Positions 25,454 to 37,876 of a stretch of DNA of 64,000 nt are shown piece by piece. Position 1 is the first letter of the stretch; each line of letters starts with the position of its first letter. The stretch comes from Caenorhabditis remanei. Taxonomy: Eukaryota; Nematoda; Chromadorea; Rhabditida; Rhabditidae. The stretch lies in assembly GCF_010183535.1 (NCBI RefSeq), contig NC_071331.1, forward strand, positions 13,826,001 to 13,890,000, given 5' to 3'. Under the pieces are notes generated by a model. It made no database searches. It saw only the letters and a list, made by a program, of their open reading frames with translations, and was not told the origin of the DNA. The translations under genes were made by a program, and so were the position numbers.

Positions 25454-26578
25454 AATTCTTCGATAAAATACACAACTTCTTTTTGAAGCATTCAATATTC
25501 ACGCTGGAATCATCTACCCAAACTTTTAAAAATCTATCCGGCAGAATTTGAATTATCACTTTATTCTGTCCGTCACTTGTCACTCCACTGACATTTTTGA
25601 CAATATCTGTTATTTCATAACCAGGTTCATCGACATAATAAACGAATCGAGATCCAATTGGTACTCCTTCAAATACCCATTTCTGAAATTATATTGAATT
25701 GGAAAGTTTACAGTAGTCGTTACCTGAACAATATGATTAATTCCATTGACTGTGATATTTGCTGGTTCTAATTCTATATCCAAAGCTTTCAAATTCATCA
25801 AAATATTATCATCTAAGTCACTTCGGCGAAGTACATGAAGTGTGTCTAGACATTTGAGCTGGAATAAATAACAATTTATAACTTCAAAATTTTCGAAATT
25901 ATTCAATTCGGACCTCATTTTCAGTGCCAGCTAATGTGATATTCTTGTCGTCCATGTAAACAGTCACCGATCGGATAAAACGTGGATTCATGTGCTTCAG
26001 CCACATGGCAACTGTCTTCGAAGGCTCAGAAGGTTCGATATTTTCAGGTCGAAATGGCTTATAAACATAAAGATTTCTTGCATTGATTTTCTCCGACTCT
26101 TCCAAAAAGTTGTCATTGTACCGATAGTTTGTCTCGAAACGATCACATATCACGTTTTTTCTGAAGACGATGTTTCGAAGATACTGTTTTTCGATGCTTC
26201 GAGAGTCTGAGTTTTCTGTTATAAACCTTGGCTCACTTCTGCCAAAGTCTCTTTCAGAGCAACAACGAATGAGTGTGACGTTCTCCTGAACCCTCGATCC
26301 CATAAAACTGATTTCGGATTCATCCAGATGAAGTTGCATCACGTCCATTTCAAGATCATCTGATTCAAGAAGATTAGTTGATTCGTCGAATTTGACTACT
26401 GCAAAATCGACGGGAGCTTCTGTAGATAACGTGAACAACTTCTTTGAGCAAAGTTTCAAACTTCGTCTGAAAACTGATGACAAATGAAATAAATCGAGAA
26501 GAATGCTGACCTTTCTCGATATGACAACAGCTTGATGATTTCAAACATGATTTCTGTTGAGAAATCTTCCAGAATCAT
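25452..26578 (-). CDS. F-box protein of the expanded nematode family
   Basis: F-box proteins present substrates to SCF (Skp1-cullin) ubiquitin ligases. Exons 26578-26511, 26466-25914, 25858-25724, 25682-25452 join in phase; 328 residues. The first ~40 residues form a short F-box: LEDFSTEIMFEIIKLLSYRERRSLKLCSKKL when read across the 44-base intron 1 (broken here at ERR). The remaining ~290 residues carry repeated beta-like segments of the sort found in nematode F-box-associated domains, for example SVTVYMDDKNITLAG and NITVNGINHIVQ, but I cannot name the domain with certainty. These families evolve quickly and orthology is usually unclear. Confidence 0.75.
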
Positions 26579-27103
26579 AGTTTACCTTGAAACTGTACAT
26601 CTACTTTTTTTTTGGTTTTTCTGGCCATTACTTCATGCTTGAGTAGCTGGTGACAAACCGTTGAAAATTTCAAAGAGGAACAACACAGTAAAAATACATT
26701 TCATTTGACCCATTCTGGGAGATAAAACTGAAAACTACACGATGGAAACGGGAAGAAGAGTGAGAAAGCGGGGGAACAAAATAAAGCAAAAGGATAGTAT
26801 TATGACAACGAGAAATTGCGCTTTAGTATTGAACAGAAGTGAATAATCAGAATTATGAAATTATTATGAATTTTATGGCGTTGAAAAATTGATGAACTTG
26901 ATACTCAAATATTTAACGGAAGACAAGTCGTGACGGGGTCTGGAAATTACGAACTTTAGATTAATGATACAAAAAATTAAGGAAACAATTTTACGATATT
27001 TTCTAATACAACACAACATCTCGCAACTTACACTTCAGTTCTCAAATTTCGACGTTTATCTAAATTAATTAACATAATTTCTGTTCAGAACCCTCTGAAA
27101 GCG
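26579..27103. other. Intergenic between F-box and membrane-protein genes; nothing seen
   Basis: 525 bases, AT-rich, containing the promoter of the minus-strand F-box gene and the 3' end of the upstream minus-strand gene. An alternative donor GTAAGA at the end of the membrane-protein ORF could lead to an extra exon here, but I see no convincing one. Confidence 0.35.
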
Positions 27104-27751
27104 CTATTTTTTTCTTACCGTGGCTTCAGAATCATCAAAGAACTGGCGCTCCCAATCGAGACGATCGGCAGTTGGGTGATCCAATGAGTTGAGTGGTTGA
27201 CGTTGATTGTTCAGTGAGCGATTGTTTCTACAAAAATGTTGAATTGATTTCTATAATAAAGAAGTTTTCTCTCACCCTCCACGTCCCATTGGAAGATAAG
27301 TTGCAGATGAATTTCCACCATTTCCGCCGCTCGAAGCAGACGATGCGCTTTGTCGTGACGCGGAAATTCTCCATCTGGCCGATCCAATCAATTCGGCTCT
27401 CCTGTGAAGAGGAACAATTTTTATATTAATAATTATTTTCCACCTACTTTTTCTTGTGGCTAATCACGATTTTTGCAATGAGAGCACACGCAACTCCAAA
27501 CACAACGAGCGAAATGAAAGCGATCGATGTGGCTGTTGTGTGGTCGGATGGTGGTGATACCGCTAAAATGAAATTTTAATCGTTACTTCTTTTACTTTTT
27601 TGAAGAAGCATTGCTTACTCGTAATTGGATCTTCTTCGGTCTTGACCAGGAATGTAGTAGTCGTACTGATTGATACAGTACTCGTCGATGAAGCATCATC
27701 GGATAAGTTGCCCAACAGTGTTGTGTTGAGGATTTCAGTGAGATTTTGCAT
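27104..27751 (-). CDS. Single-pass membrane protein, unknown function
   Basis: Exons 27751-27619, 27562-27448, 27401-27276, 27227-27104 join in phase; 165 residues. The N-terminal ~58 residues are Ser/Thr-rich with three N-glycosylation sequons near the start (NLT, NTT, NLS) and no cleaved signal peptide, then one membrane helix about 60-82 (IAFISLVVFGVACALIAKIVI) followed by HKKK, so the topology should be N-terminus outside. The cytosolic tail is Gly/Ser-rich and then polar (LDWERQFFDD). I do not recognise the family. It begins 385 bases after the cap-1 stop on the same strand, so it could be a downstream operon gene. The stop is a TAG read through what could instead be a donor (ACG|GTAAGA), so the extreme C-terminus is uncertain. 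Confidence 0.7.
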
Positions 27752-28136
27752 CTGACCGCACAATACATGTTTACATTAATGAAAGCTTTGAGAGATGTCA
27801 AATATATAATAGAGGTAATGAACCTCTTTCTATGATAACAAATTCGTTTTGAATAATATAACACACAAACAATTTCATCGAATATCAAAACATGTAAAAT
27901 AAAATAAGATAAAATAGATACATACATGGTACAGATTATCGACGAAAAAGAAAAAAAGCAGCGGAGCACGAGAATAGTATTATGTTGTAAAGCACGTCTA
28001 AAGTCCGGCCGAAAATTGGTGGGGAATTCGAAAAAACAATGTAATGGGATTTTTGGTTTTTTGAAGAAATCAGGTGAAGATAATGATGACCAGCAGACGA
28101 AAGAAGCAAAGGAATTGAATTATAATTATCATCTAT

Positions 28137-29360
28137 TTACTTCATTTCTTGTCCAATTCGATAAGTTTGTGCCTGAAAATTGTTTGATTTCAGGATAACT
28201 CTTAAAGAACACTATTACCTTATTCCAGTCCATTTTAGCGCGAGTGACTGGCAATTGACGGCGAAGCGCTTTGAATGTAGTGTCGGACATGTTGGCATAG
28301 TTCTCTTGAACAGCATTCTGATACTTCGTCTCCTCTTCAGTAATAGCGTGGATAATGTCTTTGGCGGTTTTGTCGAAATCAGCCTGGAATTATTTTTATT
28401 TTGAAAAAGCATTCGTGTCATAAAACCGCGCACAAAATATGTCAATTATCAAACTAACCGAGACGTTAACTTTGAGAACTGGCTCTTTTTCCGAGAACAA
28501 CTGTACATTCCCATCTTCATAATAGTGAACTTGGGACAACACCTTTCCCTTCATCTCTTGCGAACCCGATTTTCCATCACCAACTGGTACATTCCACTCC
28601 GAACGCCATCTTCCATTGCAGAAGTTTTTCGGTTGGAATTGATGTGACTCGATGCAAATCGTGAATGCGCCATTGCGAGCGAAGACAACTCCGGTGCCGC
28701 TCTTAGCGTAATGCTCATCGATATATGTGTCAAGTTGAGTTTGAAGAGCCTGACGCCATTGCTCAGTGATTCCAGATTCAGCTGGATGCGGTTGAAGATC
28801 ACTAGCCTCTTTGCGAACGTGGTCATACTTGAAGCTTTTCTTCGAGACTTCGTCGTAAAAACGTCCGTTGCCCAAATCATTGTATGGTGTGATGAGAGTC
28901 TGAAATTTAAAATGTTTGAATGAATCATAAGTTATGGTTCATTTACTTATTTAAACTTTCCTAAAAATATTTATGTATTCAAAGATATTATTATTTTCAA
29001 AAAAACTGAAATTTCTTTCCTAACCTTAATAAAAATAACTCTCACCTGTCTGGCGACTCCGTCCAACTTCACTGGCACAAACTGCCCGACATTGTACTGT
29101 GCAATGGCTGGAACACATTTGTCTTTCAGGAGATCATCGTTTTTTAGAAGCATTCGAACCGAGTTGAATACCTGCAATAGTTTGATATTAATATTTTAAT
29201 ATTGCGAAATAGGCACTTTAAATAGATAATTTGTATAATTGACTGATCATAAAACTTATGAATCAGATTTATTAATTACCTCATTGAATTCTCCGGGTGG
29301 TGCATGCTTGATGAAATCCGAGGCAATGCGGACCTTTTCGGCATCAGTGATCTCCGACAT
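28137..29360 (-). CDS. cap-1: F-actin capping protein alpha subunit
   Basis: CapZ alpha subunit; with the beta subunit it caps actin filament barbed ends in the cytosol and at muscle attachment sites. Exons 29360-29280, 29171-29046, 28899-28459, 28383-28219, 28172-28137 join in phase; 282 residues, the usual length. Conserved landmarks: [20 protein letters not shown] at the start, [12 protein letters not shown], the region [25 protein letters not shown], and the C-terminal actin-binding tail [16 protein letters not shown], whose last 12 codons are in a tiny separate exon (28172-28137). The residues and length agree with worm CAP-1. Confidence 0.96.
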
Positions 29361-29964
29361 CCTGAGAAAGAAAACAATTATATTGATTGTTGAATATTTC
29401 AAATGAAACGACACGTCCGAATCTAAGTTTGAAAACTAATAAGTATAAAAGGCAACAAGAAACGTGGTGATTCACTTGGATGGAAAATGTAAGAGAGAGT
29501 CAGGCACAAACAACACAGCGAGCGCATCGATTTGACCATGGGGCGCGCTTTCGTCTTTCAAGCCGTCAGCCGGAAAAATTCGAGAGAATTTTCCGTGAAA
29601 TTTGAGATACGCTTTTAAGTATGTTGAGTGGGAAGCTTTAAAATGTTGATATTATTGAAAAATAATACAAAATCAATTGATTAATGATCAGTATAAATAG
29701 TGTAGAATGAACATAAACAAACTTCGCAAAACTAAACAACTGGCAGCTAAAAAATATTTAGAGAAATTTCTTTATTGCAAAGAGAAGCTGCACTGGGAGA
29801 GTGTTGGAAAAATTGATTTCAAATGAAGATTTTAAAGGCGCATCCGGTTTTATTGTTCTAGGTCTCGCCACGATACAGTACTTTGATTGTAACAGTGAAC
29901 AAAAATACGCAAAAACTTTTGGTTGACTACTAGAAATTAACCCAAACTTGGAGCTAAATTTTCA
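29361..29964. other. Upstream region of cap-1; no gene seen
   Basis: About 600 bases upstream of cap-1. It contains a short repeated worm sequence of the form GGTCTCGCCACGA at 29862-29874. No coding exon was found. Confidence 0.35.
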
Positions 29965-30363
29965 GACTTGTCAAAAATCGGGCCGGCCCGGGCCGGGCCT
30001 CGGGCCGGGCCGAGATTTTTCTTGACCGGGCCGGGCCGGGCCGAAATTTCTCTTGGCCCGGCCCGGCCCGGTCGGCCCGGATTCAAAAATGGGTACCCAT
30101 TTTTACCAATTTTTTTTTGAAATTTTTCGAAAAAAAAGAGTAAAAATGCTTTAATTATCATACATATTCACATTTTGATTCAATTTTAAATGTTTATTCA
30201 AAAACTATACTTTTTTCAAAAAAGTTCAAAAAATTTCAAAAAATTTCCAAAAAAAAGTTGAAAAACAAGAAATTTTTTGAAAAAATGTTTCAAAACGGGC
30301 CGAGCGGGCCGGGCCGAGATTTTTCCTGATTTTGGCCCGGCCCGGCCCGGCCCGTGACAAGTC
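29965..30363. repeat. GC-rich inverted-repeat element (non-autonomous transposon-like)
   Basis: A 399-base block bounded by GACTTGTCA (29965-29973) and its reverse complement TGACAAGTC (30355-30363). Inside each end are repeated GGGCC/GGCCC units (29979-30082 and 30298-30354), self-complementary between and within arms, around an A/T-rich core. The GC content is far above its surroundings. It has no transposase. Flanking sequence AAATTTT occurs on both sides but I cannot define a target-site duplication. Most likely a MITE-like or satellite-derived repeat. Confidence 0.7.
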
Positions 30364-30916
30364 GGTAAATTTTTCAAAACTGGGTGGAGGCTCTGCAAAA
30401 ACTGAATAAAGACTCAGAATCGGGAAAACTTCAGCTTCCCGCCGATATACATGGTGATATGGTTCTTTTGTGTGACTTCTAGTGAGAGCAGCAACAAAAC
30501 GGAAAGCATGATTTATTTGACGACTTCTGGATTTTTTACAACAAAAATGAATGTATAAAACATAATTTTTAACAATGACAAAATGTAAAAAAATATCCGA
30601 AAAAAATAATTGCAGGACCCTTCGCCTGAATTGAATTTTCTTCCGACTAAGCTCTATTCAATGACTCAGACGATTAAAAAAAAAGTCATTTTATGATGTT
30701 TGAATTACTATCCGTATTCCATAGAAACGTTTTTATAAAAGCAAACAATTCCACTCTTTTTTCGGAAAGTGTTCGTTTCCTCTTCGCTAAGAATAGCCTA
30801 ACGGATTCGATACATTCTAGTTGTTCTCATCTAAAATAACTGGGTCAAGATGATCACGATCAACTGAAAATACTATAAAAGGATTATGGAAGATGAATCA
30901 CAATATTCAAGCAAAC
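30364..30916. other. Intergenic, upstream of a secreted-protein gene; nothing further seen
   Basis: 553 bases between the GC-rich repeat and the next start codon. It is AT-rich, with GATCACGATCAACTG near 30850 and ACTATAAAAGG (30873-30883) about 40 bases upstream of the ATG, a reasonable TATA box. Confidence 0.4.
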
Positions 30917-32163
30917 ATGTTTCTCAAATTTCTTATTCTTTTAACAATTCCAAGTCTGGCATTTTCCCGTAAAATACATATTCAAGTTAGGGAAAATGTG
31001 ACCCAAAGTTGTCCAAATGGTTGGTTTTTCAAAACACAATTCTGGGATTAATTCAATTTAAATTTTAGTTGATTCTGATGTAATTGATGAGAGTTCCCTG
31101 AAAATCACGATGAAAATGCTGAAAAACGAGAATCCAGAAGAAGAAGACGATGAGAAAGATGAGGTTACGATAACTGATATCAATGGAGAAACTCGTCAAA
31201 TCGATTTCCCAGGATGCTATCGAGTCAAAGTCAGCTTCAAAATGCTCAGACCAATAGAGAATCCGTAAGATTTTGTTTCTAGGTTTTCATACTTCAGAAG
31301 TAATTATTCAGATACATTGAAGCATTCATGCAACTTGGTCAAAATGTCCCATGTAAATCCGAAGATACCATCCAAAATCTTCGAGGAGTGGACAGCATCT
31401 GTGCGAATGTAACGAGACCAACTCAATGGTGTCCAGAGAGTTACAACTCTCAATTGAGAGAAATGCTTGGAGGAAAGACAACTTGGTTAGATAGATTCTA
31501 ATTCTATTATACTAAATAATATGAAAAATTCCAGCAAATTCTGTTCTCTCTGTGAGAATGTGAAGGAGAATGTGAAGGATAACGAAAGCAAGTTGAGTAA
31601 ATTGAAGAAGTTTTTGAGTAACGAAGGAAAAGAAGAATGCTCAACTACTGATAATATTCATAGATATACTTTCAAAGTGAGATAATTTCAACATTTTTCA
31701 TCAAGTGCAAATATATTTATTTCAGATGTGCACCCCAACTCAAGATGATTTGAATAAAGAAGGAACCGATACGAAGGACAAAGTAGAGGAATATTGGCAA
31801 TACCTCAAACAGGTTAAAATGGATGTTCGTCCCGTGGCGTGACATTTTCCCTTATCTCGTCTTTCTGAATAATCCAGCCCTCATGTTACTGATTTACTTC
31901 TCATTCATTTCAAAGCCAAAATAGTTTGTTTCCAGGGAATCATGACTACAGTAATCCACGTGATGGACCGTAATCCAATGAAATCTGGCCGTGCAGAACA
32001 ATGTCAGAAGATGTGTGAAGTTTACGGTGATTCGAGCAAGATGTCGAATTCGAATTACAAACAAACCCTGACGAAATCAATTGAGAAGCTGTGTGCCCCT
32101 GTAGACACTTATGCAGCCTGTTTGTATCATACTGTCAAGTTCGATGTGAATTCTGATTTATAA
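30917..32163 (+). CDS. Secreted cysteine-rich protein, unknown function
   Basis: Exons 30917-31019, 31069-31264, 31312-31485, 31535-31676, 31726-31812, 31936-32163 join in phase; 309 residues. A signal peptide is clear (MFLKFLILLTIPSLAFS, cleavage about residue 17-18). The mature chain has 14 cysteines, including CKFCSLC and CQKMC clusters, and three N-glycosylation sequons (NVT, NVT, NES), consistent with a disulphide-bonded extracellular protein. The arrangement resembles nematode-specific secreted domains, but I cannot name one. A TATA-like ACTATAAAAGG lies about 40 bases upstream of the ATG, and AATAAA at 32233 ends the transcript. Confidence 0.82.
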
Positions 32164-32232
32164 TTGAATTATTGAGTGATACTTATAGTTGTAATTGAGA
32201 ATTGGAGGATTGTACATACGCAAAACAATGCT

Positions 32233-32238
32233 AATAAA
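32233..32238 (+). terminator. Poly(A) signal of the secreted-protein gene
   Basis: AATAAA in GCTAATAAAAAG, 70 bases after the stop codon. Confidence 0.55.
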
Positions 32239-35200
32239 AAGATTTTATTTGTTGAAAAATTAGAAGTTTGAGGAAGTGAAAATCACAAAACAAAACACTA
32301 CAATGAAAAGAGGAAGTGAGAAGTTCGGAATAATGAAAACAAGGATACGGTAGCCTTACGAACATCTTTGTTTTCGAGTTATCTGCCGAACTAGAGTTGT
32401 GTCTCAAGTTTTATTTCCAGTTTCAGTTGTCTCTGGTTACTTCTTTAACTCATAGGATTTTTAGTGTTCCTGCTCTAAAAATTTGAACAAGATTCCTCAA
32501 TTTTATTGTTTTTGATGGATATTTCGGAATTCCTTGAGGAACTATTAGTCACGTTGACGTCCTCATATTCGTCGATGAATTTCAAATGTTTAATTAATCA
32601 AATATGGTCATCCTCTTCGATCCACATGTCATTTCGTCTATTGTCTGTTGTCTTTTACCAAATAATTTGTGGACATTAAGCACTCTCTCTCTCTCTCTCT
32701 CTTCGTTCGCTACGTAATCGTATCTTTCTTGTACAATATCACCCCATTTTCTATCCACCGATCAAACCACATGGACTATGAAAACGAGAGAAAAAGATCC
32801 GGCTTTTTCTTCTCTCCGCAATAACCTGTTGCCCTTTCTGCCCACCTTTTCTCTCTTCTGATCCTTTCCACGCCCCATCAAGAATTGCCATCACCATCAT
32901 CATCATCATTGCAAAAAGATTCGAAAACATATTGGCGGGCATCGAATCCATACGAAACGCACACTCTCTTTTTTTCATTCGGTTTCTCTTTTCGTTTCGT
33001 TCGTCGGGAGAGAAAAAGAGAGAGATGAAAGGATGAAAAATACACGGAGAGAACTATAAATCATTCTGTTTCCAGGACGAGTGTCGGCTACTTTTATTTG
33101 CAAGAGTCTGTTCTGAGTGTTTGATTATCAGATCCAATCGTGAATTCAATCCAACATTAATTGAAAAGATAATTTTAGTATTCCATGAAATTACTCAGTT
33201 TCTGACAACCTAAATTCGAAATAAATCTCTTCTTCTCAGATGAATACAGTTCTATCTTTACTTGTACCTAAGTTCGCAACAACATTTTGCATCTCAAGTC
33301 GTCCTTCCATCTTGATACGTATTCCAAACATCTCATCTATCTTTGAATGCATCTTCAATAGATTTCTTATCTTCAACGAACTTCAACATCATCCCACGGG
33401 AATCGAATCAATTTGAAAGTCTAGATCTAGAACTACTAGTTCGGACAACTGACTCATTAAACTTCTTCTTCTTCGTCTCAGTCGAGACAAATTGGAGAGT
33501 CATAAAAACGACCAAAGAGTCTATTTGACTGTATTTAAACCAATCAAGTTTACCAAAAGTGTCAAAAGTCGAAAGATCAAAATTCCATTTGATTGTTCAG
33601 AGAGTTACAGCTGGTTGCTGAACTCTCTAGTCTCCTTATAGCTATCTTCTTTATAGAACCCATTATATCTTCATTCGTTATATCCATCTGTTGCCGCCGT
33701 CTCCCGGGGGGATCAGGCCATTTTCTATTTGCAAGTAGTTGGGTTCAAAAGCTGGAGCTGATGTCTGCCTCAAAATACGCGTAAATCTTGCCGCCTCTTC
33801 CATCTTTCTCTCTCTCTCTCTCTCTCGTTTCCCATTCCCAGTTTCTCTGTGTTCTCTGTATCTGTTTCTGCTCGCTACTGGCTGGCGGCTGCCCCTTTTT
33901 TTCCACCAAACATACGGACTTTGCCCTTTTCTCTCAATTCTCTTATTTCTCAGTTCACTCTCTCTCATACTTTCTCGTTCGGTTAGCCGCAGACCCAAGA
34001 GAAGACGGCTGCTGCTGTCGCGCAACGTCCATTGCGCAGTCCGCAACTCGATACCCTCCCACCATTTGATACAAAAAATATGAATTAAGTTGTGTTGGTC
34101 CACGTCTTTTTATCACTTATATCAATAAGCAGAAAGCAGACACACACCTAGAGAACATGATTTGATAACGATTCGTTTGCTGCCCTTCTCTGACTCACTC
34201 CAATTCTGACTCGGTGTGCACAATCTCTGTTTGATTTAATGGTCAAATATGTATGGTTTGCACTCTTTCTGTGTCATATTTACCTTTTTGAATCTTTTTT
34301 GGGCCAAATGTTTCATCTTCTTCAGCTTAGTGGCGAAAAGTGTGCATTATCCCGTGTTGCTGTTTGCACATTCTACCGTAGTCATTCTGCCTTTTCACTG
34401 AAATGGCAAGACTGTCACCCGACTGGCTGGGAAATTTTATTTAGGCCAGATGCCAAACAATTTTGGTGTCGAATATTCCTTACCACACTTCCATGATTTG
34501 TGCCCAAACTTCTCAAAAATTTAGGCCAATCTTTTGAATGCACTTTTCGTCTGCTGTCTAGCGTACACGTATTATAATTAAATACCTATGTTTTCAACTA
34601 GATTCGCATTTTGAATCAACTCTCTCGAATTTCAACTGGATAGATGTCTATTGGAAACCTGTTAAACTTTCTGGATCATAAGTCTGTGTTTCGACGTGAC
34701 GGTGTGTGCACAACGCCTACCGTAAGCCTAAAAGTTTGACCGCGAACCTACATTTTTCAATTTTGAACAGAATTTTATATAGTTTTTCTGATTATCCCTC
34801 CGAATGAATATTGCATAACCGCAATCAGCGATTATTCAACGTTATCTTCCAAAAAATGATTTTCGGATTTTTTTCTCTTTTCCTTGACTAGCGTAATAGC
34901 AAAAAGTCGCCGAATGGCGGCGGACGCGCACGCAATCCTCGGCACAAACGTGATCTTGCGCAAAAATCTGGTTATATAACACACCGTGTTTCATTTTTAT
35001 CAATTGCCGGGAAGAGAATAAGGAGGAGGAGACGCTAAAAACCCCGTAATACATGAACGAGATCTTCCCCACTTCGTTTTGTGACGCTTGCTTGTTTCGG
35101 GCTATTCTCACTTATTTTCGCTCCATTTTTCTAGTCTCCAGGTTTTTGCATCAAGTTTTGTGGTTTACGGTTTTTACGGTTTTGTGGTTTTCAAAATATT

Positions 35201-35867
35201 TTGAGGAAAATATGAGTTTTAAGAAAAACTTCAAAATTGTTCGAGCTCCAATTTACGCCACACTCGTTCCTAAATACTTCAGCAAGTTTCTTATATTGTG
35301 TCTATTGTCCACACCTATACACCGTCACACCATCAACAAATCGTTTCGTTTTTTGTATTGTTTAGTCTCCTTCCTCTCTTCTTCCTCTTGTCCTGACATA
35401 AATGTGAATTCTTGTTCGCATACATATTCTCTTGTCTTTTCTTTCTAAAAAGAAGATGCAAAATATAAAGAACATACAGCAATTACAAAGAACAACAGCA
35501 GAGGTTTCTCCCCATCAAATAACGCCCATTTTTAGTTTCTTCGATCTTTTAAAGGCCTTTTATGTTCTCCCTCTTTTCAAAACTTCTATCAAACCTTCTA
35601 GTTCGCACGTCCCCGATTCATGAAGTTCAACTCAATTACGTTTCCGACCTTCTCGTTGTCATGGAAATTTCCAGGAAATTCCACCTGTCCTTTCTCGATT
35701 TCTCTCATTCTCTTGCTCCTCCCCTTTCTTCTTCCCTTATCGCCAGTTTCCCAACTTTATATCATATAATTTTTGGCGCAATGTGTTGCCGTCATCGTCA
35801 TTGTTGAGCCTTATGCGTCATCGTTTTATTATTAGAAATTTTTTCTAAAAGTTATTATTCCAGAAAT
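32239..35867. other. 3.6-kb gene-poor, pyrimidine-rich region upstream of the elongase
   Basis: No exon chain found. The plus strand is T/C-rich (for example 33780-34000, 35640-35760), as expected for promoter, 5' untranslated or intron sequence transcribed from the plus strand. It contains (CT)n at 32682-32702 and 33807-33826 and a (CAT)n tract near 32890-32910. Open stretches at 33739-34083 and 35053-35448 look like low-complexity chance. It probably holds the elongase promoter, and TTATTATTCCAG before the ATG is a likely splice or trans-splice acceptor. Confidence 0.4.
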
Positions 35868-37498
35868 ATGGCTAAATACGACTACAATCCAAAGTATGGG
35901 TTAGAAAATTACAGCCTCGTAAGTTAAAATCTTCCAGATTTTCTGTGAAAAAATAAACAATTTTCAGTTCTTGCCGTTTGAAACATCATTCGATGCATAC
36001 CGGTCAACGTCATGGATGCAGAATCACTGGTATCAATCGATCACTGCTTCTGCTGTTTATGTAGCGGTCATTTTCACTGGAAAGAAGGTTTGTGTACACC
36101 TGTAATCAAAATTTTCGCAACAATTTTGTTATAGTTAAACTGATAAAACTGGGAGAGACGCTGGAAAAATGACATGATAATGACGGGTATTAGTTATCAA
36201 AGAAAATAGGAAATAAAAATCGCACCATCTCTTTGAAAAGAAAAATGCACTTCGTATCCCTGAAAACATTTATTCTAAGTAATAGAATTAGTTGATAAAA
36301 GTTCAGCAAAAGGGGTAGACTCTCAATCAAAAACGATATCTGGGAATGTTCGCTAGAGGAAAAGGTTCTCTCTCAAAATAATTTCCTCTCAAAATAACTT
36401 TAAAAATCAATCCGCCGACGGCTGACAGGTGGTAATTAAACTTGATTTCAAGGTGTTTTAGCTTGATGAATGTCATGTAATAATCAAGATCCGCACCTGA
36501 AAACCCAATAATATTTTTCTGATTTACACATTCTTCTCAAATGTCACACTGAAAAATAATTAGTTTTTGAAAAAAATATATCAAGAAGTTTGAAAATGCT
36601 GGATGATCAATCAAAAATCCTCGACATTTTTTCAGATCATGGAAAAGTACAAGCCATTCCAACTGGACACACCACTTTTCGTCTGGAACTCATTTTTAGC
36701 CATTTTCTCAATACTCGGGTTCCTCCGAATGACACCTGAATTCATTTGGAGTTGGTCAGCCGAAGGCAATTCCTTCAAATACTCCATTTGTCATTCTTCA
36801 TATGCTCAAGGAGTTACTGGTTTCTGGACTGAACAATTTGCCATAAGCAAGCTTTTTGAACTCATTGACACCGTTTTCATTGTTCTTCGTAAACGACCAC
36901 TCATCTTCCTTCACTGGTATCATCATGTTACTGTTATGATTTACACGTGGCACGCATACAAGGATCACACCGCATCGGGACGTTGGTTCATCTGGATGAA
37001 TTACGGAGTTCACGCACTCATGTACTCATACTACGCTCTCCGCTCTCTGAAATTCCGTCTTCCAAAGCAAATGGCAATGATTGTTACCACTCTTCAACTC
37101 GCTCAAATGGTCATGGGAGTTATCATCGGAGTCACTGTGTACCGAATTAAATCGTCAGGAGAATATTGCCAACAAACATGGGATAACTTGGGACTTTGTT
37201 TCGGAGTTTACTTCACTTATTTCCTTCTTTTCGCAAACTTCTTCTATCACGCTTACGTCAAGAAAAATAACAGATACACCGAAGTCAAGAAAGACAAGAA
37301 GAAACAGGAGGTGAGTACATATATAATCCTGCATTAATTTCCCTTAACGACAGGCGTTGCTCATATTTTCAGAACTTTTAATTTCAGGAAGCCCCAATCG
37401 AAATTCTGGAGCCAAAAGAAGATATCAACGCAAACATCGCAGAGCCAATCACAACGAGGTCTGTTGCTGCTCGAAGAAAAGTTCAAAAAGCTGATTAG
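35868..37498 (+). CDS. elo-3: Very-long-chain fatty acid elongase (ELO family)
   Basis: ELO enzymes in the ER membrane catalyse the rate-limiting condensation of malonyl-CoA with an acyl-CoA. Exons 35868-35918, 35968-36087, 36636-37310, 37388-37498 join in phase; 318 residues. Seen: several membrane helices, KLFELIDTVFIVLRKR, the catalytic histidine box HWYHH (150-154), MYSYYALRS, and a Lys-rich cytosolic C-terminus. The body is very close to C. elegans ELO-2/ELO-3. I chose elo-3 because of the length with the C-terminal extension and because it lies between cap-1 and gstk-2 orthologues as I remember for C. elegans; elo-2 remains possible. The second intron (548 bases) is longer than its neighbours. 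Confidence 0.93.
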
Positions 37499-37876
37499 AC
37501 AAACTCAAATTGTTATTTTTATTACATCATAATTTTCTGGGAGTTTCTCATATTTTTCCCTTTTTTCCATTACCTTATTTATATCCGCGTAGACAAAACA
37601 GGCCACGCAAGACTAACATATATATTCAGATCTCTCGTTTCATCCCCCAATCGTTTTCTTATTAGCTTAAAACACCTTCATTCTACTCGTCTTTTTCTGT
37701 ATTTGCCGCAACACTTTGAAACTCGTGTGACACAGTTTAGTAGTCGTTTTTTCCCATTTCCCGCTTATTCCCCTTCGTTAACTCTATTTCTCTTGCCGAA
37801 ACAAAAGAAATAATTTATATACTTTACACAGATTTTTCGATAAATTTCTAGCAAACGTTAAAACTAATTAATATAT

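Noticed and set aside
27592..27969. 125-codon minus-strand frame starting with a hydrophobic stretch upstream of the membrane protein
   Set aside because: It begins with GTG, not ATG, runs in another frame through exon 1 of the membrane-protein gene, and has no splice path joining the two frames.
34700..34760. Short CTACCGTAAGCC words here and near 19530
   Set aside because: Common dispersed worm sequence words; too short and degenerate to define a transposon copy.
35053..35448. 131-codon plus-strand open frame upstream of the elongase
   Set aside because: Phe/Ser/Leu-rich chance frame in a pyrimidine-rich tract; no splice sites or domain signal.
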